From assembly GCA_903845065.1 (NCBI GenBank), contig CAIMWH010000265.1, positions 1 through 36,312 on the forward strand: a stretch of DNA of 36,312 nucleotides, read 5' to 3'. The position numbers were made by a program, and so were the translations under genes. The stretch is from an uncultured Rhodospirillales bacterium (GTDB taxonomy: Bacteria; Pseudomonadota; Alphaproteobacteria; Acetobacterales; Acetobacteraceae). This document shows positions 16,463-25,877 of this stretch, piece by piece (position 1 is the stretch's first letter; every line of letters begins with the position of its first letter). Under the pieces are notes generated by a model. The model worked only from the letters and a program-made list of their open reading frames with translations, ran no database searches and was not told the DNA's origin.

Positions 16463-17596
16463 TCATGCCGGTGCCCGCGCGAGCGCATGATCCAGCGCGG
16501 CCAGCACATGCACCACCGAAATCGCCCACGGCCGCGCATGCACCCAGCCATCGCCCCGCGCCTGCCGCCCCAGCACGCAGTCGTAATGCAACCCGAACAG
16601 CACCGAGAGATGGCGAAAACACCAGTTCACCCAGCCATCCATCAGCAATTCCAGCACAATGGTCCCGGGCCGCGCGAACACCAGGTTGGCCAGCCCCGCC
16701 CCATGCGGCGCCACGATCACCGCGGCATGCGCGAAAATCGCGATCTGGTCGGCCAGCGGATGGCTCTCCAGCCGCACCGGCACAAACCCGCGCGCCACCA
16801 GCGCCGCCACCACCGCATCCTCGTTGGCCAGCGGCCGCTGATCCCCGCCGCGCCGATCAATGTAGACCAACCGCGGCCAGGTCTCATCCCGAACGGGCGC
16901 CCGCTCCCGCATCCGCGCGAAAAACGGCACGATGCACGGATGCGGCTGGTGATACCCCGTCACGCTCCACGGCGCGATCACCCGCTCCACCCGCAGCGTG
17001 GCATCGGGCGCCACCGGTACCACCTCGTGGCTCTCCTCGAGCCCACAATACGCCAGCCCCGCGCGATGAAACTCCGCCCGCGGCGCCGGCACCAGCACCC
17101 GGCGCACCCCGGCCAGCGTGTCCTCGCCCGCCCCGGCCAGGCGCGCCAGGCAATCCAGCGTCCAGTGGTAGTAGTTGCGATGCCCGCCAACGAGCAGGCT
17201 GAGGCAGGTGCCGTCGATGGCCTCCACTGGCCGGGTTTGCAGATGCAACCCGTCCGCCCGATCCTCATAGCCATTCAACATGGCATCGGTTTGCAGCAAC
17301 GTATCGGCCACCGCCGTATCGCCGTGGCAGGCGATGCCGGCGTCGCTGTGCAGCAGCACATCGCTGAACACGCATTCCCACGGCGTCGCGCTATCGAAAT
17401 ACGGCGCGTCCCACGCAATCCCGGCCGGCTCATAGGCCACCGGCATCACGGCAAACATGTGCCGCGCCACCGCCAATCCCGGCAACACCACGCGCTCGGA
17501 CCTGCCAGTCACCCGGCCCGAAACCCATGAGTGCTCGGGCCGCGCCGCCGCTGCATCAAGCAGATCGATGAGGTTGCGGCGCGTGAACGGACCCAT
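16463..17596 (-). CDS. Glycosyltransferase family 61-like protein (DUF563)
   Basis: A 377-residue soluble protein. The C-terminal half matches the GT61/DUF563 group found in capsule and polysaccharide clusters: RLVYIDRRGGDQRPLANED, then FAHAAVIVAPHGAGLANLVFA, and PGTIVLELL. The HGAGL motif and following Glu are the best family marks. YYHWTLDCLARLAGAG in the middle is also typical. The start ATG 17596 lies 14 bases after the ppdK stop and is preferred over a longer frame reaching into ppdK. The gene is probably cotranscribed downstream of ppdK, though the two have no obvious functional link. The acceptor and sugar are unknown. Confidence 0.82.
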   Translation of the reverse strand: MGPFTRRNLIDLLDAAAARPEHSWVSGRVTGRSERVVLPGLAVARHMFAVMPVAYEPAGIAWDAPYFDSATPWECVFSDVLLHSDAGIACHGDTAVADTLLQTDAMLNGYEDRADGLHLQTRPVEAIDGTCLSLLVGGHRNYYHWTLDCLARLAGAGEDTLAGVRRVLVPAPRAEFHRAGLAYCGLEESHEVVPVAPDATLRVERVIAPWSVTGYHQPHPCIVPFFARMRERAPVRDETWPRLVYIDRRGGDQRPLANEDAVVAALVARGFVPVRLESHPLADQIAIFAHAAVIVAPHGAGLANLVFARPGTIVLELLMDGWVNWCFRHLSVLFGLHYDCVLGRQARGDGWVHARPWAISVVHVLAALDHALARAPA

Positions 17597-17610
17597 GGCC
17601 CCGCGTTCGC

Positions 17611-20280
17611 TCAGGCGGTGCGATCTCCCCCGCCATGCAGCGCCGCCTGCGCCGCCGCCAGCCGCGCCACCGGCACCCGGTACGGGCTGCACGACACATA
17701 ATCCAGCCCGACCGACTCGCAGAACGCGATCGAGGCCGGATCGCCGCCATGCTCACCGCAAATCCCGAGCTTGATGCCAGGCTTCGTTGCCCGCCCCTTC
17801 TCGGCCGCGATGCGCACCATGGCGCCCACGCCCTCGATATCGAGCGACACGAACGGGTCCTTCTCCAGGATACCCGCCTCCACATACGCCGGCAGGAACT
17901 TGCCCGCGTCATCGCGCGACAGCCCGAACACCGTCTGCGTCAGGTCATTGGTGCCGAAGCTGAAGAAATCGGCCACCTCGGCGATCTTGTCCGCGGTGAT
18001 CGCCGCGCGCGGCAGCTCGATCATCGTGCCCACGCTGTATTCGATCGTCATGCCCGCCTCGGCGAATACTTCGGCGGCGATCTTGTCCACCTGCGCCCGG
18101 GTGATCTCCAACTCGCGGCGGATACCCACCAGCGGGATCATGATTTCCGGCACCGGCGCCGCCCCGCTCTCGCGCGCCACCGCAATGGCACCCTCGAAAA
18201 TCGCGCGGGCCTGCATTTCGTAGATCTCCGGGAACGTCACCCCCAGGCGGCAGCCGCGATGGCCCAGCATCGGATTGGCTTCCGCCAGCTCCGCCGCCCG
18301 CCGCCGCATCGCCTCCATGTCGGTGCCCAGTGCCGCCGCCACGTCCGCCAACTCGGCATCCGCATGCGGCAGAAATTCGTGCAGCGGCGGATCGAGCAGG
18401 CGGATGGTCACCGGCAGCCCCGCCATGATGCGGAACAGCTTGACGAAATCGTCCCGCTGGAACGGCAGCAGCCGCGCCAGCGCCGTCCGCCGGCCACGCT
18501 CGTCGGCCGACATGATCATCTGCCGCACCGCGCCGATGCGCTCCGGATCGAAGAACATATGCTCCGTCCGGCACAGGCCGATCCCCTCGGCGCCGAACTT
18601 GCGCGCCGTCTCGGCATCGAGTGGGGTTTCCGCGTTGGTCCGCACCTTCATCCGCCGGGTCTCGTCGGCCCACGCCATCAGGGTGGCGAAATCGTCGCTC
18701 ATCAGCGGCTCGATCATCGCGACGGAGCCGATGAACACCTCGCCGGTGGCGCCATCGATGGTGATGGTCTCGCCCGCCCGCACCAGCTTGCCGCCGGCCG
18801 TCAGCGTCTGCGCGCCATAATCCACCGAAATCCCGCCGGCCCCGGCCACACACGGCCGCCCCATGCCACGCGCCACCACGGCGGCGTGGCTGGTCATGCC
18901 GCCACGGGTGGTCAGAATGCCGCGCGCCGCGTGCATCCCATGAATATCCTCAGGCGACGTCTCGACGCGCACCAGCAGCACCGCCTCGCCCTTCGCCGCC
19001 CGCGCCTCGGCCTCATCGGCCGAGAACACCACCGCGCCCGAAGCCGCCCCGGGGCTCGCCGGCAACCCCTTGGCCAGCAGGTTACGCTTGGCCTTCGGAT
19101 CAAGCGTCGGGTGCAGCAACTGATCCAGCGACGACGGGTTCACCCGCAGGATGGCCTCCTTGCGGTCGATCAGCCCCTCATGCGCCATTTCCACCGCGAT
19201 CCGCAGGCTGGCCGCGGCCGTCCGCTTCCCGTTGCGGGTCTGCAGCATGTACAGCTTGCCCTGCTGCACGGTGAACTCGATATCCTGCATATCCTTGTAG
19301 TGGCGCTCCAGCGTGGCGCGCACCGCCATCAGCTCGCCATAGGCCGCCGGCATGGCCTTCTCCATCGAGGTCTCGCCCGGCTTGGCCTTCAACTCGGCCA
19401 TCGGCTGCGGCGTGCGGATGCCCGCCACCACGTCCTCGCCCTGGGCGTTCACCAGATATTCGCCGTAGAAGATGTTCTCCCCGTTCGACGGATCGCGCGT
19501 GAAGCACACCCCGGTGGCGCAATCCGCCCCCATGTTGCCGAACACCATCGCCTGCACATTCACCGCCGTGCCCCAGCTCGCCGGAATGTCATGCAACCGG
19601 CGATAGGTATTGGCGCGCGGGTTCATCCACGAGCCGAACACGGCGCCGATCGCGCCCCAAAGCTGCTCCTCGGGCGCCAGCGGAAACGGCTTGCCCGTCT
19701 CGGCCTGCACCATATCGAGATACTCGCGCACCACCCGCTTCCAGTCGTCGGCGGTCAGCGCGGTATCCTCCACCACGCCCGCTTCCAGCTTCGCGTGCTC
19801 AATGATGTCCTCGAAGCGGTGATGGTCCACACCCAGCACCACGCCGCCATACATCTGGATAAACCGGCGATACGAATCCCACGCAAACCGCGGATCGCCC
19901 GACATTTCCGACAGCCCTTCGACCGTCACATCGTTCAGCCCGAGATTCAGCACGGTGTCCATCATGCCCGGCATGCTGACCCGCGCGCCCGAACGCACCG
20001 ACACCAGCAGCGGCTTGTGCTGGTCGCCGAAATTCAGCCCGACCGCCGCCTCGATACGCGCGAGCGCTGTGCGCACCTGGCCCTGCAGCTCGGTCGGATA
20101 GGCGTGGTTGTTGTCATAATACGCCGTGCACACCTCGGTGGTGAGGGTGAACCCCGGCGGCACCGGCAACCCGATGCTGGCCATCTCGGCGAGGTTGGCC
20201 CCCTTGCCGCCGAGCAGATTGCGCATTTCCGCGCGGCCTTCGTTGTGGCCGGCGCCAAAGCTATAAACCCATTGCGTCAT
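17611..20280 (-). CDS. ppdK: Pyruvate, phosphate dikinase
   Basis: An 889-residue enzyme that interconverts pyruvate + ATP + Pi and phosphoenolpyruvate + AMP + PPi, used in gluconeogenesis or glycolysis. Length is normal for the family. The N-terminal ATP-grasp part begins WVYSFGAGHNEGRAEMRNLLGGKGANLAEM. The swivelling domain carries phospho-His H465 in GGMTSHAAVVARGMG. The C-terminal PEP/pyruvate barrel has EGIGLCRTEHMFF, LLDPPLHEFLP, SFGTNDLTQTVFG and the Cys-containing GICGEHGGDP. GGGAG lies 12 bases before the start, a long spacing. An open frame of 901 codons on the opposite strand is a GC-driven shadow. Confidence 0.97.
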   Translation of the reverse strand: MTQWVYSFGAGHNEGRAEMRNLLGGKGANLAEMASIGLPVPPGFTLTTEVCTAYYDNNHAYPTELQGQVRTALARIEAAVGLNFGDQHKPLLVSVRSGARVSMPGMMDTVLNLGLNDVTVEGLSEMSGDPRFAWDSYRRFIQMYGGVVLGVDHHRFEDIIEHAKLEAGVVEDTALTADDWKRVVREYLDMVQAETGKPFPLAPEEQLWGAIGAVFGSWMNPRANTYRRLHDIPASWGTAVNVQAMVFGNMGADCATGVCFTRDPSNGENIFYGEYLVNAQGEDVVAGIRTPQPMAELKAKPGETSMEKAMPAAYGELMAVRATLERHYKDMQDIEFTVQQGKLYMLQTRNGKRTAAASLRIAVEMAHEGLIDRKEAILRVNPSSLDQLLHPTLDPKAKRNLLAKGLPASPGAASGAVVFSADEAEARAAKGEAVLLVRVETSPEDIHGMHAARGILTTRGGMTSHAAVVARGMGRPCVAGAGGISVDYGAQTLTAGGKLVRAGETITIDGATGEVFIGSVAMIEPLMSDDFATLMAWADETRRMKVRTNAETPLDAETARKFGAEGIGLCRTEHMFFDPERIGAVRQMIMSADERGRRTALARLLPFQRDDFVKLFRIMAGLPVTIRLLDPPLHEFLPHADAELADVAAALGTDMEAMRRRAAELAEANPMLGHRGCRLGVTFPEIYEMQARAIFEGAIAVARESGAAPVPEIMIPLVGIRRELEITRAQVDKIAAEVFAEAGMTIEYSVGTMIELPRAAITADKIAEVADFFSFGTNDLTQTVFGLSRDDAGKFLPAYVEAGILEKDPFVSLDIEGVGAMVRIAAEKGRATKPGIKLGICGEHGGDPASIAFCESVGLDYVSCSPYRVPVARLAAAQAALHGGGDRTA

Positions 20281-20370
20281 GGCGGCTCAAATCTCCCTAA
20301 GCGTCAACGCGAAGCGGGCCTCCGGGCCCAGCTCCTTTGACGTAGCCAATGCAGCTATCATGCCACATGG
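20281..20370 (-). other. glyS-ppdK spacer with a short GC hairpin
   Basis: 90 bases between glyS and ppdK on the same strand. The minus strand contains GGGCC-TCCG-GGCCC-like symmetry (plus about 20319-20332), too short and without a T-run to call a terminator. No clear promoter hexamers were found. Confidence 0.3.
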
Positions 20371-22419
20371 TTAACCTTCGATCCGTGCGAAATCGGCGAC
20401 GCGGCCCAGCACCGCCCGCACGCGCGCGAGCAATGCCAGCCGGTTCAACCGAACCATGGCACGCGAATCGTTAACCGTGACCTTCTCGAAGAATGCATCC
20501 AGAAATGGCCGCAATGCGGCAAAGCAGGCCATCGCCGGGCCGAATTCCTCGCTTTCGAGCAATTTCGTCACCTCGGCCTCGGCGCGGTCGAGGGCGCCGG
20601 CCAGTGCCGTTTCCTCGTCCACTTCCAGCAACCCCGGATCGACCGCGCGATCATGCGGCCCGTCCTTCTTCTCCTCGATCCGCAGGATATTGGCCGCCCG
20701 CTTGAACCCGGCCAGCAGATTGGCCCCGTCCTCGGTCCCTAGCATCGCCGCCACCGCCCCACTGCGCGCCAGCAGGCGAGTGAGATCGTCATCGAGCCCG
20801 GTGCCCAGCACCGCATTCAGTACGTCATACCGCGCCCCCTCGGTGCGAAGCTGCACGCGCAGGCGCTCGATGAAGAACGACAGCACGTCCTCCACATCGA
20901 GGTCCGCCGGCTGCCCGGCCCCCGCCGCCGCGATCAACGCGCGCAACGGCATGCGCACCGCGCCCTCGCGGATAATCCGGATGACGCCGAGCGCGGCCCG
21001 CCGCAGCGCATACGGATCGCCCGACCCGGTCGGCTTCTCGCCAATGGCGAAGAACCCCGCCAACTGGTCCAGCTTGTCCGCCAGCGCCACCGCCGTCCCC
21101 ACCGGCCCGGCCGGCACGTCGTCGGTCGGCCCCTTCGGCGCGTAATGGTCCCGGATCGCCCCGGCCACCGCGGCATCCTCGCCATCATGGCCCGCGTAGT
21201 AGCCGCCCATGACGCCCTGCAACTCGGGGAATTCGCCCACCATCCCGGTGGTCAAATCCGCCTTCGCCAGCAGCGCCGCCCGCTCCGCCTGCACCCGATC
21301 GGCCCCGGTGAACTCGGCCAGCACCCCGGCCAGCCGCATCAGGCGCCGCACCCGATCGCCCTGCGAACCCAGCTTGGCATGGAACGTCACCGCATCCAGC
21401 GCCGCCACCCGGCTCTCCAGCGTGCGCGTCCGGTCCAGATCCCAGAAATGCCGCGCATCGGCGAACCGCGCCCGCAGCACCCGCTCATTCCCGGCGATGA
21501 TAGTCGCCCCGCCATCCGGCGCCACCACGTTCGCCACAAATGCAAAATGCGGCGCCGCTTTGCGATTTGCGTCGCAAACTGCGAAATACCGCTGGTTCAC
21601 CCGCATCGACACCTGCATCACCTCGGCCGGCAGGTCCATGTAAGCCGCGTCGATGCTGCCCAGCAGCGGCACCGGCCACTCCACCAGCCCGGCCACCTCG
21701 TCCAGCAACCCCGGATCATCCACCACCGCGAGCCCCCGCGCCACCGCCAGATCGCGGACCCCGTCAGCGATCAGCCGCCGCCGCTCCCCGGCATCCACAA
21801 TCACATGCCGCGCCCGAAGCTGCGCCTCCCAATCCGCGCACGAAGCCACCGCGAACGCTCCCGGTGACATGAACCGATGCCCCTCGGTCAAATCGCCCGA
21901 GACCAACCCATGCCCATCGTCATCGCCATCGCGCAAATCGAACGGCACCACGGCGCCGCCCAGCAGACACACGATCCGCCGCAGCGGCCGCACCCAGGTG
22001 AACTGGCTCGTGCCGCCCCACCGCATGGATTTCGGCCACGGAAACCGCCGCAGCACCGCCGGTACCGCCGAGGCGATCAACTCCGCGGCCTCGATCCCCG
22101 GCGTCACGCGGTCGAGCACCCAGAAATCGCCCTCCTCGCGGAGCTGCTCCTTCGCCGCGTCATGCTTGCGCAGGAACCCGGCCAGCGCCTGCTCCGGCGC
22201 CGTCCGCCGCGGCCCGCGCTCGCTGCTGCTGCTTGCCGGCACGCTCGCCGCCATTTCCGCCACCAGCGCAATCCGCCGCGGCCCATAGAACGTCCGCACC
22301 CCAGCAGGGCTCAACGCCGCCAACGCCTCGGCCAGCAGCCGCGCCAGGTCATCGGCCGCGCGGGCCTGCATGCGGGCCGGGATCTCTTCGTTGAAGAGTT
22401 CGAGGAAAAATTCAGCCAT
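20371..22419 (-). CDS. glyS: Glycyl-tRNA synthetase beta subunit
   Basis: A 682-residue subunit of the alpha2beta2 bacterial glycyl-tRNA synthetase, which recognises tRNA-Gly. Landmarks: the start [40 protein letters not shown], the HD-like region with [12 protein letters not shown], then [15 protein letters not shown] and [22 protein letters not shown]. The C-terminal DALR-type domain has ENDSRA-like [16 protein letters not shown]. The start overlaps the end of glyQ by 8 bases, showing translational coupling. Confidence 0.97.
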   Translation of the reverse strand: MAEFFLELFNEEIPARMQARAADDLARLLAEALAALSPAGVRTFYGPRRIALVAEMAASVPASSSSERGPRRTAPEQALAGFLRKHDAAKEQLREEGDFWVLDRVTPGIEAAELIASAVPAVLRRFPWPKSMRWGGTSQFTWVRPLRRIVCLLGGAVVPFDLRDGDDDGHGLVSGDLTEGHRFMSPGAFAVASCADWEAQLRARHVIVDAGERRRLIADGVRDLAVARGLAVVDDPGLLDEVAGLVEWPVPLLGSIDAAYMDLPAEVMQVSMRVNQRYFAVCDANRKAAPHFAFVANVVAPDGGATIIAGNERVLRARFADARHFWDLDRTRTLESRVAALDAVTFHAKLGSQGDRVRRLMRLAGVLAEFTGADRVQAERAALLAKADLTTGMVGEFPELQGVMGGYYAGHDGEDAAVAGAIRDHYAPKGPTDDVPAGPVGTAVALADKLDQLAGFFAIGEKPTGSGDPYALRRAALGVIRIIREGAVRMPLRALIAAAGAGQPADLDVEDVLSFFIERLRVQLRTEGARYDVLNAVLGTGLDDDLTRLLARSGAVAAMLGTEDGANLLAGFKRAANILRIEEKKDGPHDRAVDPGLLEVDEETALAGALDRAEAEVTKLLESEEFGPAMACFAALRPFLDAFFEKVTVNDSRAMVRLNRLALLARVRAVLGRVADFARIEG

Positions 22420-23287
22420 GGGCCGTCTCCTCCCCGGCCACCCAGGCTTCGCAACATCCCTTGGCGAGCGTTCGCACCCGCCCGATGTAACTCGCCCGCT
22501 CGGTCACCGAGATGACGCCACGGGCGTCCAGCAGATTGAACAAATGGCTCGCCTTGATGCACTGGTCATACGCGGGCAACGCCAGCTTGTGCGCCAGCAA
22601 CGCGGAACACTCCCGCTCGGCATCCTCGAAATGGCGCGACAGCATGGCGGTATCCGCCCGCTCGAAATTATGCTGGCTGTATTCCCGCTCCGCCCGCAGG
22701 AACACATCCCCGTACTTCACGCCACGCCCATTGAAATCAAGGTCATAGACGTTCTCGACGTTCTGCACATACATCGCCAGCCGTTCCAGCCCATACGTCA
22801 TCTCGAACGACGGAAACGTGGTGGCGATGCCGCCGACCTGCTGGAAATAGGTGAACTGCCCCACCTCCATCCCGTCGCACCACACCTCCCAGCCCAGCCC
22901 CCAGGCGCCCAGCGTCGGGCTCTCCCAGTCATCCTCGACGAAGCGGAAATCATGCAGCAGCGGGTCCAGCCCGAGCGCCTTGTAGCTCTCCAGCAGCAGC
23001 GCCTGCGCGTTGGCCGGCGACGGCTTCATGATCACCTGGTACTGATAATAGTGCTGCAACCGGTTGGGGTTCTCGCCATACCGCCCATCCGACGGCCGCC
23101 GCGACGGCTGCACGTAGGCGGCGTTCCACCCCTTCGGCCCCAGCGCGCGCAGCGTGGTGGCGGGGTGGAAAGTACCCGCGCCCATCTCCATGTCGAACGG
23201 CTGGAGGATCACGCAGCCCTGGCCGGACCAGAAGGCATGCAGCCGCAGGATAAGGTCCTGGAAGCTCGGGGGAGAGGCGGAGGTCAT
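22412..23287 (-). CDS. glyQ: Glycyl-tRNA synthetase alpha subunit
   Basis: A 291-residue catalytic subunit (class II) that activates glycine and charges tRNA-Gly. Landmarks: [19 protein letters not shown] (motif 2-type segment), [57 protein letters not shown] (motif 3) and [15 protein letters not shown]. The frame reaches an upstream ATG at 23326, but a good promoter -10 covers that codon (23323-23328) and homology begins just after [13 protein letters not shown], so ATG 23287 is used. Confidence 0.95.
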   Translation of the reverse strand: MTSASPPSFQDLILRLHAFWSGQGCVILQPFDMEMGAGTFHPATTLRALGPKGWNAAYVQPSRRPSDGRYGENPNRLQHYYQYQVIMKPSPANAQALLLESYKALGLDPLLHDFRFVEDDWESPTLGAWGLGWEVWCDGMEVGQFTYFQQVGGIATTFPSFEMTYGLERLAMYVQNVENVYDLDFNGRGVKYGDVFLRAEREYSQHNFERADTAMLSRHFEDAERECSALLAHKLALPAYDQCIKASHLFNLLDARGVISVTERASYIGRVRTLAKGCCEAWVAGEETAHG

Positions 23288-23322
23288 GGGCGGCGGCGTC
23301 TCGTTGTTCTTTGATGCGGCGC

Positions 23323-23351
23323 ACAATACGATTTGCCCCCTCCGCTCACAA
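23323..23351 (-). promoter_or_regulatory. Candidate sigma70 promoter of glyQS
   Basis: Minus-strand TTGTGA (plus 23346-23351), 17-base spacer, TATTGT (plus 23323-23328); each hexamer has 4 of 6 consensus bases. The predicted start near 23316 leaves a leader of about 28 bases before ATG 23287 and rules out the longer ORF start. Confidence 0.5.
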
Positions 23352-23473
23352 GCACGGGGTCACAACGGCGGCATTGCGGCGATCTCTCCGAGGTTTAACT
23401 TGAACCGGCAACGGTGGCTCGCCACATCATCGCCGAACGCTGCCGGAGCCGGCGGCGCAATTGGGGCAAAACC

Positions 23474-24385
23474 ATGACCAACGAGGAACGCGACCTCATC
23501 CAGGGCTTCATCGGGCGTGTCGGCGGGCGGCCAGGCGGCTTCTCGTCCGTGCCGGCCACCACCCCGGCCCTGCCGCCGGTGGACCCGCAGGCCGACGCCT
23601 ATATCGCCGAGCAGTTCGCCCGCTACCCCGAGGCGCGCTACCGCATCACCCAGCTCGCCTTCGTGCAGGAACATGCGCTGGCCGAGGCCACCAACCAGAT
23701 CAACACCCTGCAGGCCCAGTTGCAGCAGATGCAGCAGCAAATGCAACAGATGCAGCAGCAGCCGGCCCCGGCACCGGCCGCCTCGCCATGGGGTGCCGCC
23801 GCCCAGCCGCAGGCCCCGCAACAGCCGCCCCCGTCGCGCGGCTTCTTCGGCGGCCTGTTCGGCGGTGGCCAGCAATCGGCCCCCCCGCCGAACTATGCCC
23901 CCCCGCCGCAATACCAGCAGCCGCAATACGCCCCGCCGCCGCCGCAATACGCCCCCGGCTACCAGCCCGGCATGTTCCAGCAGCGCGGCTCGGGCTTCCT
24001 CGGCTCGGCGCTCACCACCGCGGCCGGCGTCGCCGGTGGCATGGTGGCGGGCAACGCGCTGATGAACCTGTTCTCCGGCAGCCATAACAGCGGCTACGGC
24101 GGCGGTTTCGCCGGCAACAGCGGCTTCGGCGGCGGCGGCTTCATGCCCGAAGCCCCCACCCACTACGTCCCCGTCGAACAACCGGCGTCGAGCAGCCCCT
24201 GGGCCGCCGCGCCCACCGATGACGGCTATGACGTCGGCGGCCTCTCCAAGGATGCCACCAACCAGGGCGGCGGCTGGCAGCAGGCCGCGTCCGACAGCGG
24301 CTGGCAGGATGCCCCCTCGGCGTCCAACTCCGGCGGCGGTGGCTGGGAAGATGCCGGCGGCAGCGACCCCGACGACAACACCTGA
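23474..24385 (+). CDS. DUF2076 domain-containing protein (COG3416-type)
   Basis: A 303-residue protein. The N-terminal about 95 residues match DUF2076: MTNEERDLIQGFIGRV, then DAYIAEQFARYPEARYRITQLAFVQEHAL and a coiled-coil of LQQMQQQ repeats (82-96). A Pro/Gln/Tyr-rich linker follows (about 97-175), then a Gly/Ala-rich hydrophobic stretch (GSALTTAAGVAGGMVAGNALMNLF) and a Gly/Trp/Asp-rich acidic tail. Family members are described as periplasmic ligand-binding sensor proteins without experimental proof. No signal peptide is seen. ATG 23474 matches the family start; an in-frame ATG at 23414 would add a basic 20-residue leader. Confidence 0.85.
   Translation: MTNEERDLIQGFIGRVGGRPGGFSSVPATTPALPPVDPQADAYIAEQFARYPEARYRITQLAFVQEHALAEATNQINTLQAQLQQMQQQMQQMQQQPAPAPAASPWGAAAQPQAPQQPPPSRGFFGGLFGGGQQSAPPPNYAPPPQYQQPQYAPPPPQYAPGYQPGMFQQRGSGFLGSALTTAAGVAGGMVAGNALMNLFSGSHNSGYGGGFAGNSGFGGGGFMPEAPTHYVPVEQPASSSPWAAAPTDDGYDVGGLSKDATNQGGGWQQAASDSGWQDAPSASNSGGGGWEDAGGSDPDDNT
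23720..23761 (+). repeat. Degenerate CAG/ATG codon repeat (LQQMQQQ) inside the DUF2076 gene
   Basis: Fourteen codons in a near-repeat of CAG CAG ATG give a Gln/Met-rich heptad stretch. It is protein-level coiled-coil repetition; CAA interruptions make slippage less likely. Confidence 0.7.
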
Positions 24386-24395
24386 TTAGCGTACG

Positions 24396-24420
24396 GGCGG
24401 CAGGGTGCTATCCTGCCGCC
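24396..24420 (+). terminator. Hairpin abutting the tsaB start codon
   Basis: Perfect 9-bp inverted repeat GGCGGCAGG (24396-24404) / CCTGCCGCC (24412-24420) with a 7-base loop. The right arm ends at the base before ATG 24421. It may terminate the DUF2076 transcript; alternatively it affects tsaB translation. There is no T-tract. A TATCCT hexamer (24409-24414) spans the loop and right arm. Confidence 0.5.
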
Positions 24421-25095
24421 ATGCGGATTCTCGCCCTCGACGGAGCCCTGGCGCGCTGCGCCGCCGCCATCGTGATCGATGGCCAGATCGCGGCCGTGCG
24501 CCAGGTCCTGGTGGATCGCGGTCACGCCGGCCTGCTGCCCAGCCTGGTCGAAGCCGTGCTCGTCCAATCCGGTCTCGGTGTGCGCGAGCTTGACGCCATC
24601 GCCGTCACCGTCGGCCCCGGCAGCTTCACCGGCCTGCGCGCCGCCCTCGCCTTGGCCCATGGCCTCGGCACCGGCGCCGGCCTCCCGGTGGTGGGCGTCG
24701 GCATCGCCGAGGCGATGGCCGAAGCCCTCCCCGCCCTCGGCGGCCGCCAGCTCTGGGTCGCCATCGACAGCCGCCGCGGCCGCATCTTCCTCCACCGCAT
24801 GGGCCACCACGGCGGCGCCCCCGAACCCACCGCGCTCGATGCCCTGCCCATCCCCGACACCCGCGTCGCCATCGCCGGGGACGCCGCGATCGAAGTTGCC
24901 GCCCGCCTCGCCGCGATGGATTGCAACGTCATGCTGACCGATGTGCGCCTGCCGCCGATCCGCCAGGTCGCCCTCGTCGCCGCCCGCCGCCTCGCCGGGG
25001 ACCTCCCGCCGCTGCCCGCCCAGCCCCTCTACGTCGATCCGCCCGAGGCCAAACTCCCCGCCGGCGGCCTGCGCCCCGCCCCCCAGGCACGATGA
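24421..25095 (+). CDS. tsaB: tRNA threonylcarbamoyladenosine biosynthesis protein TsaB
   Basis: A 224-residue actin-like ASKHA-fold protein that, with TsaD and TsaE, makes the t6A37 modification of ANN-decoding tRNAs. Seen: start MRILALDGALARCAAAIV (usual ILALDTS replaced by ALDGA), SLVEAVL, and the diagnostic VTVGPGSFTGLRAALALAHGL. LWVAIDSRRGRIF follows, and the C-terminal YVDPPEAKLP is typical. The stop overlaps rimI by ATGA, a linkage common in alphaproteobacteria. No Shine-Dalgarno is visible: the start abuts a hairpin. Confidence 0.94.
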   Translation: MRILALDGALARCAAAIVIDGQIAAVRQVLVDRGHAGLLPSLVEAVLVQSGLGVRELDAIAVTVGPGSFTGLRAALALAHGLGTGAGLPVVGVGIAEAMAEALPALGGRQLWVAIDSRRGRIFLHRMGHHGGAPEPTALDALPIPDTRVAIAGDAAIEVAARLAAMDCNVMLTDVRLPPIRQVALVAARRLAGDLPPLPAQPLYVDPPEAKLPAGGLRPAPQAR

Positions 25096-25535
25096 TCGAG
25101 GCCACCCTCGCCCACGCCGAAGCCATGGCCGCCGTCCACGCCGCGGCCTTTCCCCCCGCCGAGTCGTGGGATGCCGCCGCCTTCGCCACCCAACTCGCCA
25201 TGCCCGGCGTCTTCGGCCTCATCGATCCCGCCGGCGGCATCATCCTCGCCCGCGCGGTGGCCGACGAGGCCGAGGTGCTCACCATCGCCGTCCTGCCTGC
25301 CGCCCGCCGTCACGGCATCGGCCGCCGCCTGCTCGCCGCGGCCATCGCGCGGGCCGGCACCATGGGGGGCGTTATGTTTTTCCTCGAAGTATCTGATGTG
25401 AATACCGGCGCACTGTTGCTGTACGAAACGTCCGGCTTCGTTCAGATCGGCCGCCGCCGCCGATACTATCCCGACGGCAGCGACGCACTGGTGATGCGGC
25501 GGCCGATTACTTGCGGCGCAGCAGCAGGCGGGTGA
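25092..25535 (+). CDS. rimI: Ribosomal protein bS18-alanine N-acetyltransferase-like GNAT protein
   Basis: A 147-residue GNAT acetyltransferase. The acetyl-CoA site is VLPAARRHGIGRRLLAAAI (R/Q-x-x-G-x-G/A type). FFLEVSDVNTGALLLYETSGFVQIGRRRRYY matches the RimI C-terminal half (canonical LEVR-x-N-x-A-x-x-LY-x-x-x-GF). Start ATG 25092 overlaps tsaB by 4 bases. The conserved end is LVMRRPI; the last about 9 residues (TCGAAAGG) overlap the convergent TusA-like gene and may be non-functional. The gene-symbol call rests on sequence plus the tsaB linkage. Confidence 0.88.
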   Translation: MIEATLAHAEAMAAVHAAAFPPAESWDAAAFATQLAMPGVFGLIDPAGGIILARAVADEAEVLTIAVLPAARRHGIGRRLLAAAIARAGTMGGVMFFLEVSDVNTGALLLYETSGFVQIGRRRRYYPDGSDALVMRRPITCGAAAGG

Positions 25536-25788
25536 TCCCGTCTGCCCCTTCCTCCATCGCCAGCACGGCATGGCCCTGCTCGGTGGCGGTGCGCGGCACA
25601 TTGCGTAACGGTTCGTCGCCGCGCAGCAGAACCAGCAGCTTTTCCCCCGATGACAGCCGGTCAAGTGCCAGCCGGACACGGACGAACGTCATCGGACAGG
25701 TCTCGCTGGTGATATCGATGGTTCGGTTGGGAATATTTGTGGTATCAAGAACGTCATCAGCGCGCGGCGCTTCTGCTGCCGGGTTCAT
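25507..25788 (-). CDS. TusA/SirA-like sulfurtransferase family protein
   Basis: A 93-residue protein of the TusA (SirA/YeeD) fold. Active-site Cys31 lies in ETCPMTFVRVRLALDRL; in TusA the motif is CPxP, and here the Pro is replaced by Thr, so the sulfur-relay role is uncertain. The second half (GEKLLVLLRGDEPLRNVPRTATEQGHAV) fits the fold. AAGGA lies 6 bases before ATG 25788; an upstream in-frame start would run into the mucR promoter. The stop overlaps rimI by 29 bases on the opposite strand, and the gene is divergent from mucR. Confidence 0.83.
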   Translation of the reverse strand: MNPAAEAPRADDVLDTTNIPNRTIDITSETCPMTFVRVRLALDRLSSGEKLLVLLRGDEPLRNVPRTATEQGHAVLAMEEGADGITRLLLRRK

Positions 25789-25816
25789 GCATGGTCCTTT
25801 CTTGCTAGAATAATCA

Positions 25817-25846
25817 TTGCACGACAACGGGTGCGCCACATATATG
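25817..25846 (+). promoter_or_regulatory. Candidate promoter of the mucR-type gene in an AT-rich divergent spacer
   Basis: TTGCAC (25817-25822), 18-base spacer, TATATG (25841-25846). The 89-base spacer is clearly more AT-rich than its surroundings. MucR/Ros proteins are known to bind AT-rich sites in their own promoters, so autoregulation is likely but unproven. Confidence 0.5.
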
Positions 25847-25877
25847 ACTGTAAATCTCACGAGGTAAAGGATATCCA

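Noticed and set aside
20319..20332. GGGCC symmetry between glyS and ppdK as a terminator
   Set aside because: Only a 5-bp stem, no T-tract, and a hairpin this short is common by chance at this GC content.
17635..20340. A 901-codon open frame on the plus strand, longer than ppdK itself
   Set aside because: It is exactly antisense to ppdK, is rich in His/Arg/Gln/Pro as expected from the complement of GC-rich codons, and shows no family motif.
23720..23761. CAG/ATG repeat as a possible phase-variable tract
   Set aside because: The repeat unit is a multiple of three and is interrupted by CAA codons, so slippage would not shift the frame.
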